NCBI RefSeq assembly: GCF_002056795.1
Contig: NZ_CP020104.1
Location: forward strand, 4,845,501-4,909,500
Direction of reading: 5' to 3'
Source of the DNA: Spirosoma aerolatum
GTDB taxonomy: Bacteria; Bacteroidota; Bacteroidia; Cytophagales; Spirosomataceae
Length of the DNA: 64,000 nucleotides
The position numbers were made by a program, and so were the translations under genes. Shown in pieces: positions 62,879 through 64,000 of the stretch (position 1 is its first letter; the number at the start of each line of letters is the position of its first letter). The notes under the pieces were generated by a model. The model was not told the DNA's origin. It saw nothing but the letters and a program-made list of their open reading frames with translations, and searched no databases.

Positions 62879-63436
62879 TTACTTTTTAAGCAAGTCTCGT
62901 ACTTCCATCAGAGCAAAGCCCAGCAAATTTAATCCGTTCCACCGCTTAGGATTCTCAGCCTTGTCGCTGTCAGCCGCCAGACCAATACCCCAAATTTTGT
63001 CTACCGGACTGGCTTCAACTAATACTCTCTCTTTGGTTTTGACCAAGAACTCTTTAAGGTCTTGATGTTGAGTGAATTTCTGTAGACTGCCCTCAACTAC
63101 GATCTCAAAGCGTTTGCTGTTCCAAATGGCTTCATCAAAGTTATGAACTTGCCTACCAAGTGTTTTGGCTTCGGCTGGCGATTTGGCAACGATGATTTTT
63201 TCATAAACTTCTTGGTCACCAAATAGCAAGGCTTTTTGGGCCATCATCCAATGCTCTGCCGTGTTGTATTTGACCTTGTCAACGATAAACGGTGATGTCC
63301 ACCACTGGCTAAAACAAGACGCTATCAAATCACCAGTTTTACTTTTCTGATGCCCCCAAAAGAACAAGTATTTAATTCGTCTCCCTCGTTCAAAATTTTC
63401 TATCAGCCACTCTAAACTGTATGTCATTTCAGTCAT
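62879..63436 (-). CDS. NADAR family protein (apparent cargo gene)
   Basis: A 185-residue protein from ATG 63436 (MTEMTYSLEWL); an upstream ATG at 63523 is in frame but would read through repeat sequence. It has the NADAR/YbiA fold: YLFFWGHQ, CFSQWWTSPF, NTAEHWMMAQKALLFGD and the terminal GLNLLGFALMEVRDLLKK. The family cleaves N-glycosidic bonds, and members remove ADP-ribose from nucleic acids or act in riboflavin and NAD metabolism; some oppose ADP-ribosylating toxins or phage factors. The gene is AT-richer than its flanks and fills, almost without spare bases, an interval bounded by TGTCGCACGAAA (62851) and TGTCGACCGAAA (63495). Confidence 0.9.
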   Translation of the reverse strand: MTEMTYSLEWLIENFERGRRIKYLFFWGHQKSKTGDLIASCFSQWWTSPFIVDKVKYNTAEHWMMAQKALLFGDQEVYEKIIVAKSPAEAKTLGRQVHNFDEAIWNSKRFEIVVEGSLQKFTQHQDLKEFLVKTKERVLVEASPVDKIWGIGLAADSDKAENPKRWNGLNLLGFALMEVRDLLKK

Positions 63437-63494
63437 TTTCTTGTCACGCGGAACCCAGCTTTGATGTTGGCTTGGTCTATACAGGTGTCCATTT

Positions 63495-64000
63495 TGTCGA
63501 CCGAAACTCAGAGATGGAAGCAAAATGCTGCCTCACGGGACGTGCAATCTGTCGCCGAGACGCTGGCAATTAAGTACTGCTTTGGCCTGCACCCAACGAC
63601 CACAGGGGCTGATGGCTCCAGAAGTTGCTTGAAACCACGAACGTAGTGCCTGCCTTTACACCCCTGTTTGGTTGGGCTGCCTTAGCTTCCCAACCGGCGA
63701 GCATCCTGTCGCTGGAACGGTGACAGGCGCGAAGCGGGCAAAACGCACGAAATCCGCTTAAAGACCAGCGTGAAGCCTCACACTACGTATCTGCTTTTTG
63801 TCAGGCTTCCTTTTGGAGCGGTTGGCTTGTCACAAAGAACATAGCAAACTCGCTTTTAGCTGACCTCACCGGGGCGCTCCTCGTGTCGACCGAGACCCGA
63901 AAGGCCACCCAACTCCGGCGTTTGTGCTGTCGACAGAAAGCCGCCGAACGAACCAAACAGTCGGCCTTCGGGACGCGCTCACTGTCGCACGACACTGACC
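63495..64000. repeat. right part of diverged structured repeat array, continuing past the edge
   Basis: Order: tail of a C block (63495-63542, TGTCGACCGAAA to CGGGACG), block A (63543-63712), block X (about 63725-63846), block C (63847-63974) and the start of another A. In both C copies TGTCGAC and CGGGACG are exactly 41 bp apart (63495/63536 and 63928/63969), which fixes the alignment. The unit without cargo is 433 bp. It continues to the right of the window. Confidence 0.85.
63591..63677. other. attC-like 87-bp element A2
   Basis: ACCCAAC (63591-63597) and GTTGGGC (63671-63677) form the outer stem; ACAGGGG and CCCCTGT form a perfect 7-bp inner stem, separated by unpaired GACC and TTG. This outer box, unpaired spacer, inner box geometry is that of folded integron attC sites. 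Length is identical to A1. Confidence 0.45.

Noticed and set aside
62576..62932. 118-residue open frame in the left repeat region
   Set aside because: It overlaps the repeat blocks and the end of the NADAR gene on the other strand; the blocks are conserved in patches without codon periodicity, and the right copies do not keep the frame.
63801..63995. 64-residue minus-strand open frame in the right repeat region
   Set aside because: It covers blocks X and C, whose left copies do not encode a matching peptide.
62450..64000. CRISPR array
   Set aside because: The repeats are long, diverged and irregularly spaced; there is no 25-40-bp exact repeat with unique spacers and no cas gene.

Overview
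The window looks like a chromosomal segment of a Bacteroidota bacterium, most probably order Cytophagales, family Spirosomataceae or close (Spirosoma-like). The reasons are a SusC/SusD pair, a PorX-type response regulator of the type IX secretion system, a membrane pyrophosphatase fused to OmpA, several GH88/GH105-type sugar hydrolases, almost no Shine-Dalgarno sequences, and TAnnTTTG-like promoter elements. The assignment is inferred from gene content; no rRNA or tRNA is present to confirm it.

Layout. 0-10 kb: a small membrane protein, a glutaryl-CoA-dehydrogenase-like enzyme, a P-loop kinase, a GMC oxidoreductase, a secreted GH105 hydrolase, a large FAD protein, a secreted unknown and a CoA-type Nudix hydrolase. 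10-15 kb: a TolC/HlyD/ABC-membrane operon divergent from a TetR regulator; the ABC subunit has no ATPase domain. 15.6-20 kb: an RND efflux adaptor and pump. 20-24.8 kb: a GH88 hydrolase, an SGNH-like protein lacking the catalytic serine, and an ECF sigma factor overlapping a gene for an anti-sigma-like membrane protein that ends in a barrel-like domain. 24.9-31.4 kb: sugar or polyol oxidation genes (sorbosone-dehydrogenase-like, Gfo/Idh/MocA, and a large beta-propeller/HEAT/cytochrome c protein). 31.4-36.6 kb: two orphan response regulators (one sigma-54-dependent), three small envelope proteins of stress-related families, a candidate small RNA and an orphan efflux adaptor. 36.6-39.3 kb: pyrophosphatase-OmpA fusion. 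39.9-47.4 kb: SusC-SusD-PIG-L deacetylase. 47.5-55 kb: NudK-like Nudix, DeoR regulator, 5-oxoprolinase/hydantoinase, methyltransferase, ROK regulator. 55-62.4 kb: porX, a gene-poor kilobase with three terminators, a ScyD/ScyE-like protein, a LysM/RlpA-like protein operon and an aldose epimerase.

62.45-64.0 kb is different from everything else. It is a non-coding array of diverged, structured repeats (at least three block types, each present twice, about 430 bp per unit) in which a single NADAR-family gene sits as apparent cargo. Two 87-bp sub-elements start with ACCCAAC, end with GTTGGGC and can fold like integron attC sites. This is the best candidate in the window for an undescribed cassette or mobile system, and it runs off the right edge.

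A second theme is punctuation. Several gene ends carry very long, nearly perfect inverted repeats (19-38 bp arms), each with its own sequence, and a short intergenic element (core CAGGATTCGGTTTACGG) recurs three times. Two unlinked sites share a 24-27-nt motif directly before an intrinsic terminator and may be one small-RNA family.
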